NCBI GenBank assembly: GCA_010028615.1
Contig: RHAS01000077.1
Location: forward strand, 1 to 5,039
Origin: Actinomycetota bacterium
GTDB taxonomy: Bacteria; Actinomycetota; Actinomycetes; Actinomycetales; Microbacteriaceae
DNA length: 5,039 bases
Direction of reading: 5' to 3'
Under the pieces are notes generated by a model. It had not been told where the DNA came from. It saw nothing but the letters and a program-made list of their open reading frames with translations, and did no database searches. The first letter of the stretch is position 1. Each line of letters opens with the position of its first letter. A program made the position numbers and the translations under genes. Below are positions 1 through 5,039 of this stretch, in pieces.

Positions 1-104
1 GTTATAGCAAAAGCGTGATTAACTATGACCGTTCATCAAACGGGGCAATCTCTTACATGGAAGCTGCAATTGAGATCGCCCAAAAAGGAGTAAAGCATGG
101 CTGA
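1..104 (+). CDS. parA: Chromosome-partitioning ATPase ParA, C-terminal fragment (5' end outside window)
   Basis: Only the last 33 codons are visible, read from base 3 to the TGA at 102-104; bases 1-2 belong to a preceding codon. The peptide begins YSKSVINYDRSSNGAISYME and ends KGVKHG. The pattern 'tyDpsS.GA.sY.eaa.E' is the usual C-terminus of chromosomal ParA/Soj, a Walker-type ATPase that binds DNA as an ATP dimer and, together with ParB, moves replicated origins apart. The Walker motifs lie outside the window. The stop codon lies inside the parB start (ATGGCTGA, 8-nt overlap), so the two genes are almost certainly co-transcribed and translationally coupled. The call rests on this short tail plus the adjacent parB. 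Confidence 0.9.
   Translation, partial: YSKSVINYDRSSNGAISYMEAAIEIAQKGVKHG
87..90 (+). promoter_or_regulatory. Ribosome binding site of parB
   Basis: GGAG, preceded by a run of A, lies 6 nt before the ATG at 97, inside the parA coding sequence. It supports the chosen parB start, which also gives the expected ParB N-terminus. Confidence 0.75.
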
Positions 105-1053
105 GAAAAAAGGTGGACTGGGACGCGGAATTGGGGCATTAATCCCAGGAGCTAACAGTGAAAATGAACGCATGGAAAGACCGGTAGACGGCAACCCGAT
201 CAGTGTTTTCTTTGGCGGTTCAGCCAATGCACCAGTGGACTTGGTCCCAGTTCCTGGCGCAGCTTTCGGATACATCAACATCGATGACATTGTTCCAAAT
301 CCAAAGCAACCTCGAGTCAACTTCGAGCCGGATGCCTTCGCCGAGTTAGTAGGCAGCATCCGTGAATTCGGTGTGCTCCAGCCAATTTCTATTCGTTCAC
401 TTGGTAAACAAAACGGCGTTGACAAGTATGAACTGATCATGGGTGAGCGTCGCCTGCGTGCCTCCAAAGAGGCTGGTTTGGTTCAGATCCCAGCTGTTAT
501 CCGTGATACCGCGGATGAAAACATGCTTAGAGACGCATTGCTGGAGAATCTTCACCGTAGCGATCTAAACGCAATTGAAGAAGCGAACGCTTATCAACAA
601 CTTCTTGAAGAATACGGTTGTACACAGGATCAGCTAGCTGAGAAGCTCTCCAGATCAAGGCCACAAATTACCAATACCATCCGCCTTCTCAAGTTGCCAA
701 CCAGCGTTCAGGCAAAAGTAGCCGCCGGTGTCTTATCAGCTGGTCACGCCAGGGCCATTCTTTCAGTTGATGGTGCAGAAAAGATGACCGAGTTGGCAGA
801 GCGGGTTATCAACCTAGGATTATCAGTTAGAGACACAGAGTTAGCGGCCAAGGCCCTACCAACCAAGCCGAAGATCAAGCTTGGCGGCAAGCAGCAGGCA
901 CTAAATACCCTGGCTGAGAAAATTGGGGACAGTTTAGATACAAAAGTCAAAATCAAACTCGGTGCAAGAAAAGGCACGATAACGATTGACTTTGCAAGCG
1001 TCGACGATCTAAACCGAATCGTTAAAGCAATGGGCTTAGATATCAAATATTAG
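97..1053 (+). CDS. parB: Chromosome-partitioning protein ParB (CTP-dependent DNA clamp)
   Basis: A 318-residue ParB/Spo0J protein, normal length for actinobacteria. It binds parS sites near the origin, spreads as a CTP-loaded sliding clamp and stimulates ParA. Visible parts in order: N-terminal ParA-activating motif GLGRGIGALIP (7-17); a linker with SVFFGG (36-41) and DLVPVPGA (48-55); the CTP-binding domain, with PNPKQPR (67-73), FGVLQPI (91-97), the GERRLRA box (116-122) and ENLHRSDLNAIEEA (150-163); a helix-turn-helix around 176-197 (TQDQLAEKLSRSRPQITNTI); the conserved GHARAIL (216-222); and a C-terminal dimerisation region from about 265. In the third conserved box the usual Asn-Pro is Asn-Ala (158-159), a mild variant. 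The ATG at 97 has a good ribosome binding site and gives the canonical N-terminus. The gene overlaps parA by 8 nt and ends at TAG 1051-1053, converging on trxA. No parS-like CACGTG-centred palindrome was seen in the window. Confidence 0.97.
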   Translation: MAEKKGGLGRGIGALIPGANSENERMERPVDGNPISVFFGGSANAPVDLVPVPGAAFGYINIDDIVPNPKQPRVNFEPDAFAELVGSIREFGVLQPISIRSLGKQNGVDKYELIMGERRLRASKEAGLVQIPAVIRDTADENMLRDALLENLHRSDLNAIEEANAYQQLLEEYGCTQDQLAEKLSRSRPQITNTIRLLKLPTSVQAKVAAGVLSAGHARAILSVDGAEKMTELAERVINLGLSVRDTELAAKALPTKPKIKLGGKQQALNTLAEKIGDSLDTKVKIKLGARKGTITIDFASVDDLNRIVKAMGLDIKY

Positions 1054-1055
1054 CC

Positions 1056-1064
1056 TGTGGATAA
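1056..1064 (-). promoter_or_regulatory. DnaA box 1, perfect consensus
   Basis: TTATCCACA on the minus strand (TGTGGATAA on plus) matches the 9-nt DnaA-box consensus TTATNCACA exactly. It starts 3 nt after the parB stop codon and abuts the next box, pointing the opposite way. Confidence 0.7.
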
Positions 1065-1073
1065 CTATCCACA
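1065..1073 (+). promoter_or_regulatory. DnaA box 2, one mismatch
   Basis: CTATCCACA differs from TTATCCACA only at the first base. It directly abuts box 1 in the opposite orientation, so the two share a perfect 8-bp inverted repeat (TGTGGATA / TATCCACA) around a 2-nt AC centre. Confidence 0.6.
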
Positions 1074-1084
1074 ACTAGACGAGG

Positions 1085-1093
1085 TTTTCCACT
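1085..1093 (+). promoter_or_regulatory. Possible weak DnaA box
   Basis: TTTTCCACT has two mismatches to TTATCCACA. Alone it would not be called; it is listed because it lies between stronger boxes and weak boxes are common inside DnaA-binding clusters. Confidence 0.25.
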
Positions 1094-1108
1094 TTTCCTA
1101 GTTTTGCC

Positions 1109-1117
1109 TGTGGATAA
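1109..1117 (-). promoter_or_regulatory. DnaA box 3, perfect consensus
   Basis: A second exact TTATCCACA on the minus strand, in the same orientation as box 1 and 53 bp from it. The surrounding 13 nt (GCCTGTGGATAAC) are identical to those around box 1. Confidence 0.7.
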
Positions 1118-1131
1118 CCTTGATAAAGCAA

Positions 1132-1157
1132 AATGGCCTTGAGTATTCAAGGCCATT
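1132..1157. terminator. Bidirectional rho-independent terminator between parB and trxA
   Basis: AATGGCCTTGA (1132-1142) pairs perfectly with TCAAGGCCATT (1147-1157) around the 4-nt loop GTAT. AAAGC (1125-1129) can also pair with GCTTT (1159-1163) across a small internal loop. On the plus strand the hairpin is followed by GGCTTTT; on the minus strand by TTGCTTTATC. The U tracts are short, but the site between two convergent genes, 12 nt past the trxA stop, fits a shared terminator for the parA-parB transcript and for the operon ending in trxA. Confidence 0.8.
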
Positions 1158-1168
1158 GGCTTTTAAAA

Positions 1169-1492
1169 CTAGTTGATGAATTCGTTGAGGTCAGCTAGCA
1201 GGCTCGGCTTTGGTTTAGCGCCAACAATCTGCTTCACAACCTGCCCATTTTGGAAAACATGTAGAGCTGGAATTGAAGTGATTCCATACTGCTGGGCGAG
1301 AGTTGGCTCTTCATCAACGTTTACTTTTACGATGGTTAGCTTTTCACCATATTCAGAAGAGATCTCATCAAGGATTGGGGAAACCATGCGGCATGGTCCG
1401 CACCATTCAGCCCAGAAATCTACTAGAACTGGCTTTGCCGAAGACAATACATCGGCTTGAAAACTGCTTGTTGTTACATGCTTCGCTGACAT
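1169..1492 (-). CDS. trxA: Thioredoxin
   Basis: A 107-residue cytoplasmic thioredoxin, the usual family length, which reduces protein disulfides and is itself recharged by thioredoxin reductase. The active site WCGPC is at residues 30-34 within FWAEWCGPCRMVSPIL; the buried Asp of VDFW is at 25; the cis-proline is Pro75 in TSIPALHVF; GAKP near 92-95 matches the C-terminal part of the fold. The residue after the cis-proline is Ala, where Thr is usual. The ATG at 1492 has an AGGAG (1499-1503) 6 nt upstream. It is the last gene of the minus-strand operon, 22 nt after trxB, which encodes its reductase, and it ends just before the shared terminator. Confidence 0.97.
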   Translation of the reverse strand: MSAKHVTTSSFQADVLSSAKPVLVDFWAEWCGPCRMVSPILDEISSEYGEKLTIVKVNVDEEPTLAQQYGITSIPALHVFQNGQVVKQIVGAKPKPSLLADLNEFIN

Positions 1493-1514
1493 GTTTTTCT
1501 CCTTAGGGTTAGTT

Positions 1515-2438
1515 CTATTCTAAATCAGTCAGGTAGTGTTCTGCATCTAGGGCAGCAACACATCCGGAACCAGCTGCTGTAATCGCCTGGCGATAAGTCG
1601 GGTCAATTACATCTCCCGCGGCAAAGACACCAGGCAGACTTGTCTTCGAGGATCGGCCGTCAACCTTAATAAATTTTTCTGAAGTTAATTCAACCTGGTC
1701 TTCAACAAGCCAAACTCTCGGGTCATTTCCAATCGCTATGAAAAGACCATCGAGGTCCAGATTCTTAGTTGTGCCATCAACGGTGTTACGCAATGTCACT
1801 CCAGAGAGTTTGCCTTCGCCAAGTAATTCAATTACTTCGGTATTCCAAACAACTTCGATCTTTGGATTTGCAAGTGCTCGTTCCTGCATAATTTTGGAGG
1901 CTTTGAAACTATCTCTGCGGTGAATTAGATAAACCTTTGATGCAAAGCGAGTTAGGAAAGTAGCCTCTTCCATCGCTGAGTCACCGCCACCAACTACTGC
2001 GATAACTTTTTCTCTAAAGAAGAAACCATCACAGGTAGCACACCAAGAGATACCATATCCGCTAAGTTCTTTTTCGCGAGGTAAACCAAGTTCACGGTAG
2101 GCAGCCCCGGTAGCCAAAATCACAGTCTTGGATTCAAAAGTTTTACCGTTACCAGTTTTTACAATTTTGGTTTGGTTCTTTAGATCAACTTCAACAACAT
2201 CATCGAGTAGTACTTCGGTTCCGAATCTTTCGGCTTGTGCTCGGAATGCATCCATCAACTCAGGTCCTTGCAAACCGTTTGGAAAACCCGGATAGTTTTC
2301 AACCTCAGTAGTCTTCATTAGCTCACCACCGGCTTCAACTGATGATGCAATTAGAAGCGGCTTGAGTCCAGCTCGAGCAGCATAAATACCTGCTGTGTAT
2401 CCAGCAGGTCCGGAACCGATGATGATTACTTCACGCAA
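1515..2438 (-). CDS. trxB: Thioredoxin reductase (NADPH, FAD-dependent)
   Basis: A low-molecular-weight thioredoxin reductase that moves electrons from NADPH through FAD and a redox disulfide to thioredoxin. With the TTG start at 2438 it has 307 residues, normal for the family. Visible parts: FAD-binding GSGPAG (8-13); GGELMKTTEVENYPGFP (37-53); ATGA (109-112); redox-active CATC (133-136) followed by DG; NADPH-binding GGGDSAMEEA (150-159) and HRRDSFKAS (173-181); and the second FAD motif GVFAAGD (270-276) followed by YRQAITAAGSG. The usual FxAIGHxP has Asn for His (FIAIGNDP, 233-240). A longer reading frame runs up to a TTG at 2498, but it adds 20 unrelated residues, overlaps murJ and has no clear ribosome binding site; the 2438 start has GGAG at 6 nt and puts the FAD motif at its normal place. 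The gene is 46 nt after murJ and 22 nt before trxA. Confidence 0.96.
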   Translation of the reverse strand: MREVIIIGSGPAGYTAGIYAARAGLKPLLIASSVEAGGELMKTTEVENYPGFPNGLQGPELMDAFRAQAERFGTEVLLDDVVEVDLKNQTKIVKTGNGKTFESKTVILATGAAYRELGLPREKELSGYGISWCATCDGFFFREKVIAVVGGGDSAMEEATFLTRFASKVYLIHRRDSFKASKIMQERALANPKIEVVWNTEVIELLGEGKLSGVTLRNTVDGTTKNLDLDGLFIAIGNDPRVWLVEDQVELTSEKFIKVDGRSSKTSLPGVFAAGDVIDPTYRQAITAAGSGCVAALDAEHYLTDLE

Positions 2439-2444
2439 TTTATT

Positions 2445-2448
2445 CTCC
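2445..2448 (-). promoter_or_regulatory. Ribosome binding site deciding the trxB start
   Basis: GGAG on the minus strand (within CTGGAG) lies 6 nt before the TTG at 2438-2436. It favours this non-ATG start over the upstream in-frame TTG at 2498. Confidence 0.75.
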
Positions 2449-2484
2449 AGATTTGGATGTTGGTAAATAAAGTTTAGTCGCGCT

Positions 2485-4125
2485 CTAGCCTCGACCAAGC
2501 AACTTCTTGATCGGATCGGTGAGTGTCTTTATTTCTGGAACTCGGAGCAATCGCAACACGGTCAAATACAACAGGCCCATCACCGAGCCGATGATTAAGC
2601 AAGTTAACGTTGACGATAGAACAGTTAGCACTGGGAATGCACCTGGTCTTGCTCCGCCGAGTAGTTGCAGAATTCCAAAACCAGCTGACCCGGCTATTAC
2701 TGCAGCCACAATAAATTTTCCTGTTGCCACTGAAAGATGGCTATGTCCAAGTGAACCAAATTTACGTTTGAACATCACAAAAGCAAGAATTGCTTGAATC
2801 AAAACGCTAGCGCTTGTCACCAATGAAAGTGCGACAACTTTCCAAATCGAATCAACATAGATAGCCACAAGAAGTGACCCAGCAATGTTGAAGCTGACCT
2901 GAACTGCAGTAAAGAGGAAGGGCGTCCTGGTGTCCTCAAGAGAATAAAAAGCTCTTTGGATCATGAAGACATAGCTAAAGGGGAGAAGACCGATAACCAT
3001 GGCAATCACCACATTGCCAAGCGCTATGGCGCTAGGGAGCTCTCCGACGAACACGCGAGAGATCGGGTAGGCCAGGACAATTAGGCCAGCGCTGGCGAGA
3101 ACGCTAATCATGGCAATTGCTCGAAGGCCATCGGCCAGATCCGTTTTTAGCTCATCGAATTTTTTCTCCATGGCGTGAGTAGACATTCTGGTGAAGTAGG
3201 CGGTGGCTATCGATACCGTCGCCACAGAATGCGGGAGCATAAAAATCAACCAAGCGATGCTCATGGCAGCTACGGACGCAATAGCGATCTCTTGACCGGC
3301 GAACACCTCACGACCACCAACAGCAGTAGAGGCAACCGCGGTTTGGACAACGCCACCGATCTGACTAACCACCAGCATCCCTAGAGTCCAAGAAGCCGTT
3401 CGCATGGCAGGGCCAAGACCGACACCTTTCCAACCGAAGTTGAAATTGTATTTGAGCCCCATGCGTTTCCATGAGACAAAAAGGATAAGCGCTTGAGCGG
3501 CAACACCTGCGGTAGCGGTACCGGCAAGTAGTGAGATTTGTGCTTGAGTCCAACTCTCAATACTTTCAGCACCAGTTGGATCTAGACCAAACTGCCAAAT
3601 GAAAATTAACATTCCGGTGATAGCAACAACATTGTTCAATACCGGTGCCCACATATAAGGACCGAATCGACTTCTTGCGTTTAATACTTCACCGAGCAGG
3701 GTGTAGAGACCGTAGAAGAATAATTGCGGCAAACACCAGTAGGCGAAGGCGGTGGCAAGAGCTAATTGGCTAGCGCTCCAACCGTTGGTGTAGAGGGCGA
3801 CAAGTAGTGGCGCTGAAAGAGTGGTGACTACCGTGACTGAACCAAAGATGACGATTGCAAGTGTGAGCAGGCGATCAATATATGCCTTACCACCATCGAG
3901 GTGGGCTTTAGCCTTAACTATCTGCGGTACCAAAACAGCGTTCAAAACACCGCCGACAATAATCGCGTAGACGTTATTCGGTAATTGGTTTGCAACACCG
4001 AATGCGTCAGCCGCGTTGGTGGTAACACCAATTGTTGCTGCTAGCAATATCGCTCTAATAATGCCAAGCCCGCGGCTAAGAATTGTGCCGCTGGCCATAA
4101 TCAGAGAAGACTTTAGAACGCTCAA
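2485..4125 (-). CDS. murJ: Lipid II flippase MurJ (MviN family)
   Basis: A 546-residue polytopic membrane protein of the MOP superfamily that flips lipid-linked peptidoglycan precursor across the cytoplasmic membrane. Hydrophobic segments run through the whole chain, consistent with about 14 helices. Family signatures: SRGLGIIR (17-24), with Arg18 and Arg24 at the functionally important positions known from E. coli MurJ; ADAFGVANQLPN (39-50); GGVLNAVLVPQIV (58-70); a PQ..FYGLY..L.E.LNAR..F....W.P..NN stretch (133-165); LPHSVATVSIATAYF (297-311); and RAFYSLEDTRTPF (391-403). It lacks the C-terminal pseudokinase and extracellular extension of the mycobacterial homologue. The chosen start is TTG at 4125: it overlaps the upstream stop as TTGA and has AAGG at 6 nt. 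The next candidate, an ATG nine codons further in, has no visible ribosome binding site. Wall-synthesis gene in an operon that continues into trxB and trxA. Confidence 0.95.
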   Translation of the reverse strand: MSVLKSSLIMASGTILSRGLGIIRAILLAATIGVTTNAADAFGVANQLPNNVYAIIVGGVLNAVLVPQIVKAKAHLDGGKAYIDRLLTLAIVIFGSVTVVTTLSAPLLVALYTNGWSASQLALATAFAYWCLPQLFFYGLYTLLGEVLNARSRFGPYMWAPVLNNVVAITGMLIFIWQFGLDPTGAESIESWTQAQISLLAGTATAGVAAQALILFVSWKRMGLKYNFNFGWKGVGLGPAMRTASWTLGMLVVSQIGGVVQTAVASTAVGGREVFAGQEIAIASVAAMSIAWLIFMLPHSVATVSIATAYFTRMSTHAMEKKFDELKTDLADGLRAIAMISVLASAGLIVLAYPISRVFVGELPSAIALGNVVIAMVIGLLPFSYVFMIQRAFYSLEDTRTPFLFTAVQVSFNIAGSLLVAIYVDSIWKVVALSLVTSASVLIQAILAFVMFKRKFGSLGHSHLSVATGKFIVAAVIAGSAGFGILQLLGGARPGAFPVLTVLSSTLTCLIIGSVMGLLYLTVLRLLRVPEIKTLTDPIKKLLGRG

Positions 4126-4601
4126 GCTTTACCTTTTCGTCTGACCATTCGGTATCCACCCAAACCGATCAATATACTCAGTAGCGCTCCAAAGCCAATC
4201 AGGATAACCAGCTCGATATCTGGATTCGCAGTTAGCTTTATCTCGGTTGATTTGCCCAGTCGGATATCTGTAAAGGTGGTAACCCAAACCTTGAGTTTGA
4301 ACTCTCCAGCCGAGATTACACTGACCGGAAGCAAAGCATCTTTTCGTGAGTTGGCAGGAATGCTTACCGAGACATACTCTTGAACATTTACCGCTGGGTC
4401 ACTAGATAGTGCATGAACCCGGACCCTGATCGCACGGTCATAGTTATTTTGAACCGAAACTGGGACCTTAGACTCCCGAGAGACCATATTTACATCCGAG
4501 CCAGCCACTATAAAGACTTGCGCAGCAGGCAAGCTCGCCTGGGCTTGGAAGCTACTAGCGCTAAGCCCGATAACCATGAGAGCCAGAACTAGACGCCTCA
4601 T
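4122..4601 (-). CDS. Small DUF6049-like secreted, membrane-anchored protein
   Basis: A 159-residue protein of unknown function. It has an N-terminal signal peptide (MRRLVLALMVIGLSAS, likely cut after AQA at 20-22), an extracytoplasmic beta-rich domain of about 100 residues (roughly 28-126; VPVSVQNNYDRAIRVRVHA at 46-64, SIPANSRKDALLPVSV at 80-95), one transmembrane helix (about 129-150), and a short basic cytoplasmic tail RMVRRKGKA. The domain pattern and its place directly before murJ match the C-terminal end of actinobacterial DUF6049 proteins (Rv3909 position), which are normally several hundred residues; the large N-terminal part is missing here. The frame is open up to 4691, but the ATG at 4601 is preferred because it forms an ATGA overlap with the Nudix stop and places a clean signal peptide at the N-terminus; an ATG at 4616 is possible. 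No strong ribosome binding site is visible, so translation is probably coupled. A role beside MurJ in envelope synthesis is inferred only from position and topology. Confidence 0.8.
   Translation of the reverse strand: MRRLVLALMVIGLSASSFQAQASLPAAQVFIVAGSDVNMVSRESKVPVSVQNNYDRAIRVRVHALSSDPAVNVQEYVSVSIPANSRKDALLPVSVISAGEFKLKVWVTTFTDIRLGKSTEIKLTANPDIELVILIGFGALLSILIGLGGYRMVRRKGKA
4132..4135 (-). promoter_or_regulatory. Ribosome binding site deciding the murJ start
   Basis: AAGG within GAAAAGGT on the minus strand lies 6 nt before the TTG at 4125, inside the end of the upstream gene. It supports the TTG start over the ATG at 4098. Confidence 0.55.
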
Positions 4602-5039
4602 TGCCGGTTTACCCATTCCTGCACGATAAGAGCTAAACGTCGCTCGTTTTCGTGGGTAAGTTCGTCGGCTAATAGGTCTATGGATATCCACCTGATGTCT
4701 ACTGCCTCATGGTCCGGATCATTTTCAATGGTTAGCTCGCCACCTACCTGCTTCATCAGGAAGTGGTGGACAGTCTTACTAATAATTGCTGTCGGGGTGG
4801 AAAATTCGTATCGGATTGAACCAAGCGGCTCAATAATCTCGGCACTGAGCCCAGTTTCTTCGGCAACTTCTCTCAGAGCCGCCTGTTCGATACTTTCATT
4901 ACCCTCGGGGTGCCCCTTCGGCACGCACCAGTCGATGCGGCCACCACGATTTCGCCGTCCAATGACAGCGATACGCAAAGATCCGTCAGCGGCAAGGACG
5001 AATCCCCCTGCTGAAGTTTCTTCGACGCGCGGCTTGACC
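4598..5039 (-). CDS. Nudix hydrolase, MutT4-position homologue (5' end outside window)
   Basis: 146 residues are visible and the frame stays open to the window edge, so the start lies outside. The Nudix box is complete: G-x5-E-x7-REVAEETGL at visible residues 42-64 (starting GHPEGNE), which holds the metal-binding glutamates for cleaving nucleoside diphosphates linked to another moiety. The upstream sequence VKPRVEETSAGGFVLAADGS is in frame and supplies the first strands of the Nudix fold, so a TTG at 4978 that would give a 126-residue protein is not the true start. FSTPTAIISKTVHHFLM (79-95) and the W near 117 are typical of the fold. In mycobacteria a Nudix gene (mutT4) occupies the same place beside the DUF6049 and murJ homologues; the substrate cannot be read from the sequence. 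It ends in an ATGA overlap with the next gene and is the first visible gene of the operon, whose promoter is not in the window. Confidence 0.93.
   Translation of the reverse strand, partial: VKPRVEETSAGGFVLAADGSLRIAVIGRRNRGGRIDWCVPKGHPEGNESIEQAALREVAEETGLSAEIIEPLGSIRYEFSTPTAIISKTVHHFLMKQVGGELTIENDPDHEAVDIRWISIDLLADELTHENERRLALIVQEWVNRQ

Larger units (their letters stand above)
1053..1118. repeat. 13-nt direct repeat carrying the DnaA boxes
   Basis: GCCTGTGGATAAC occurs at 1053-1065 and again at 1106-1118, offset by 53 bp, about five helical turns of B-DNA. The first copy starts on the last base of the parB stop codon. The identity reaches three bases before and one base after the 9-nt box, more than a plain box consensus needs. 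Confidence 0.7.

Noticed and set aside
592..600. TTATCAACA, one mismatch to a DnaA box, inside parB
   Set aside because: The mismatch is at a conserved position, it is isolated and it lies within coding sequence.
36..1046. Two long minus-strand open frames (36-467 and 744-1046) opposite parB
   Set aside because: They are the antisense of a clear ParB protein; their translations match no known family that I recognise and have no supporting ribosome binding site.
1056..1073. The palindrome as a terminator hairpin for parB
   Set aside because: The stem would be only 7 bp and no U tract follows directly; the hairpin at 1132-1157 is a much better terminator, and the sequence is explained by opposed DnaA boxes.
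2439..2498. N-terminal extension of trxB to the TTG at 2498
   Set aside because: It adds 20 residues not typical of the family, overlaps the murJ stop and lacks a ribosome binding site, while the TTG at 2438 has GGAG at 6 nt.
3175..3572. Small open frames on both strands within murJ
   Set aside because: They are shadows in other frames of a continuous, well-conserved MurJ coding sequence.
4681..4690. 10-bp palindrome TGGATATCCA
   Set aside because: It lies inside the Nudix coding sequence and is short enough to be expected by chance; it resembles part of a DnaA box but does not match one.
4602..4691. N-terminal extension of the DUF6049-like protein
   Set aside because: It overlaps the Nudix gene by about 90 nt and would bury the signal peptide behind 30 basic, unlikely residues; the ATGA overlap start is better.

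Overview
The window looks like the origin-proximal region of a small-genome actinobacterium. The gene order parA-parB, then (on the other strand) trxA, trxB, murJ, a DUF6049-like membrane protein and a Nudix hydrolase, matches the block seen in Mycobacterium tuberculosis as parA/parB, trxC, trxB2, the murJ homologue (Rv3910), Rv3909 and mutT4 (Rv3908). Moderate GC by eye, very short gaps, overlapping starts and stops, and a ParB linker of the Microbacteriaceae kind (SVFFGG then DLVPVPGA) suggest a streamlined, probably aquatic, Microbacteriaceae-like organism such as the Rhodoluna/Aquiluna group. That placement is inference from remembered family patterns.

Layout: positions 1-104 hold the last 33 codons of parA, overlapping parB (97-1053) by 8 nt; both are on the plus strand. 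A 115-bp gap (1054-1168) separates the convergent parB and trxA. It is the densest non-coding stretch here, with two perfect DnaA boxes, one one-mismatch box, one weak box, and a perfect 11-bp-stem hairpin that can terminate transcription from both sides. The rest is a tight minus-strand operon read from right to left: Nudix hydrolase (5' end outside the window), DUF6049-like protein, murJ, trxB, trxA. The first two junctions overlap by 4 nt; the other gaps are 46 and 22 nt.

How the genes work together: ParA/ParB segregate the replicated origin. MurJ flips lipid II for cell-wall synthesis, and the small DUF6049-like protein is probably a secreted, membrane-anchored partner of unknown function. 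TrxB and TrxA form an NADPH-driven disulfide-reducing pair. The Nudix enzyme probably hydrolyses a nucleoside-diphosphate derivative.

Compared with the mycobacterial arrangement, sigM with its anti-sigma factor and cwlM are absent from between murJ and parB, MurJ has no C-terminal pseudokinase extension, and the DUF6049 protein keeps only its C-terminal part. I see no mobile element, CRISPR array, tRNA or rRNA, and no clearly undescribed multi-gene system. The best leads are the DnaA-box cluster after parB and the minimal DUF6049 protein.
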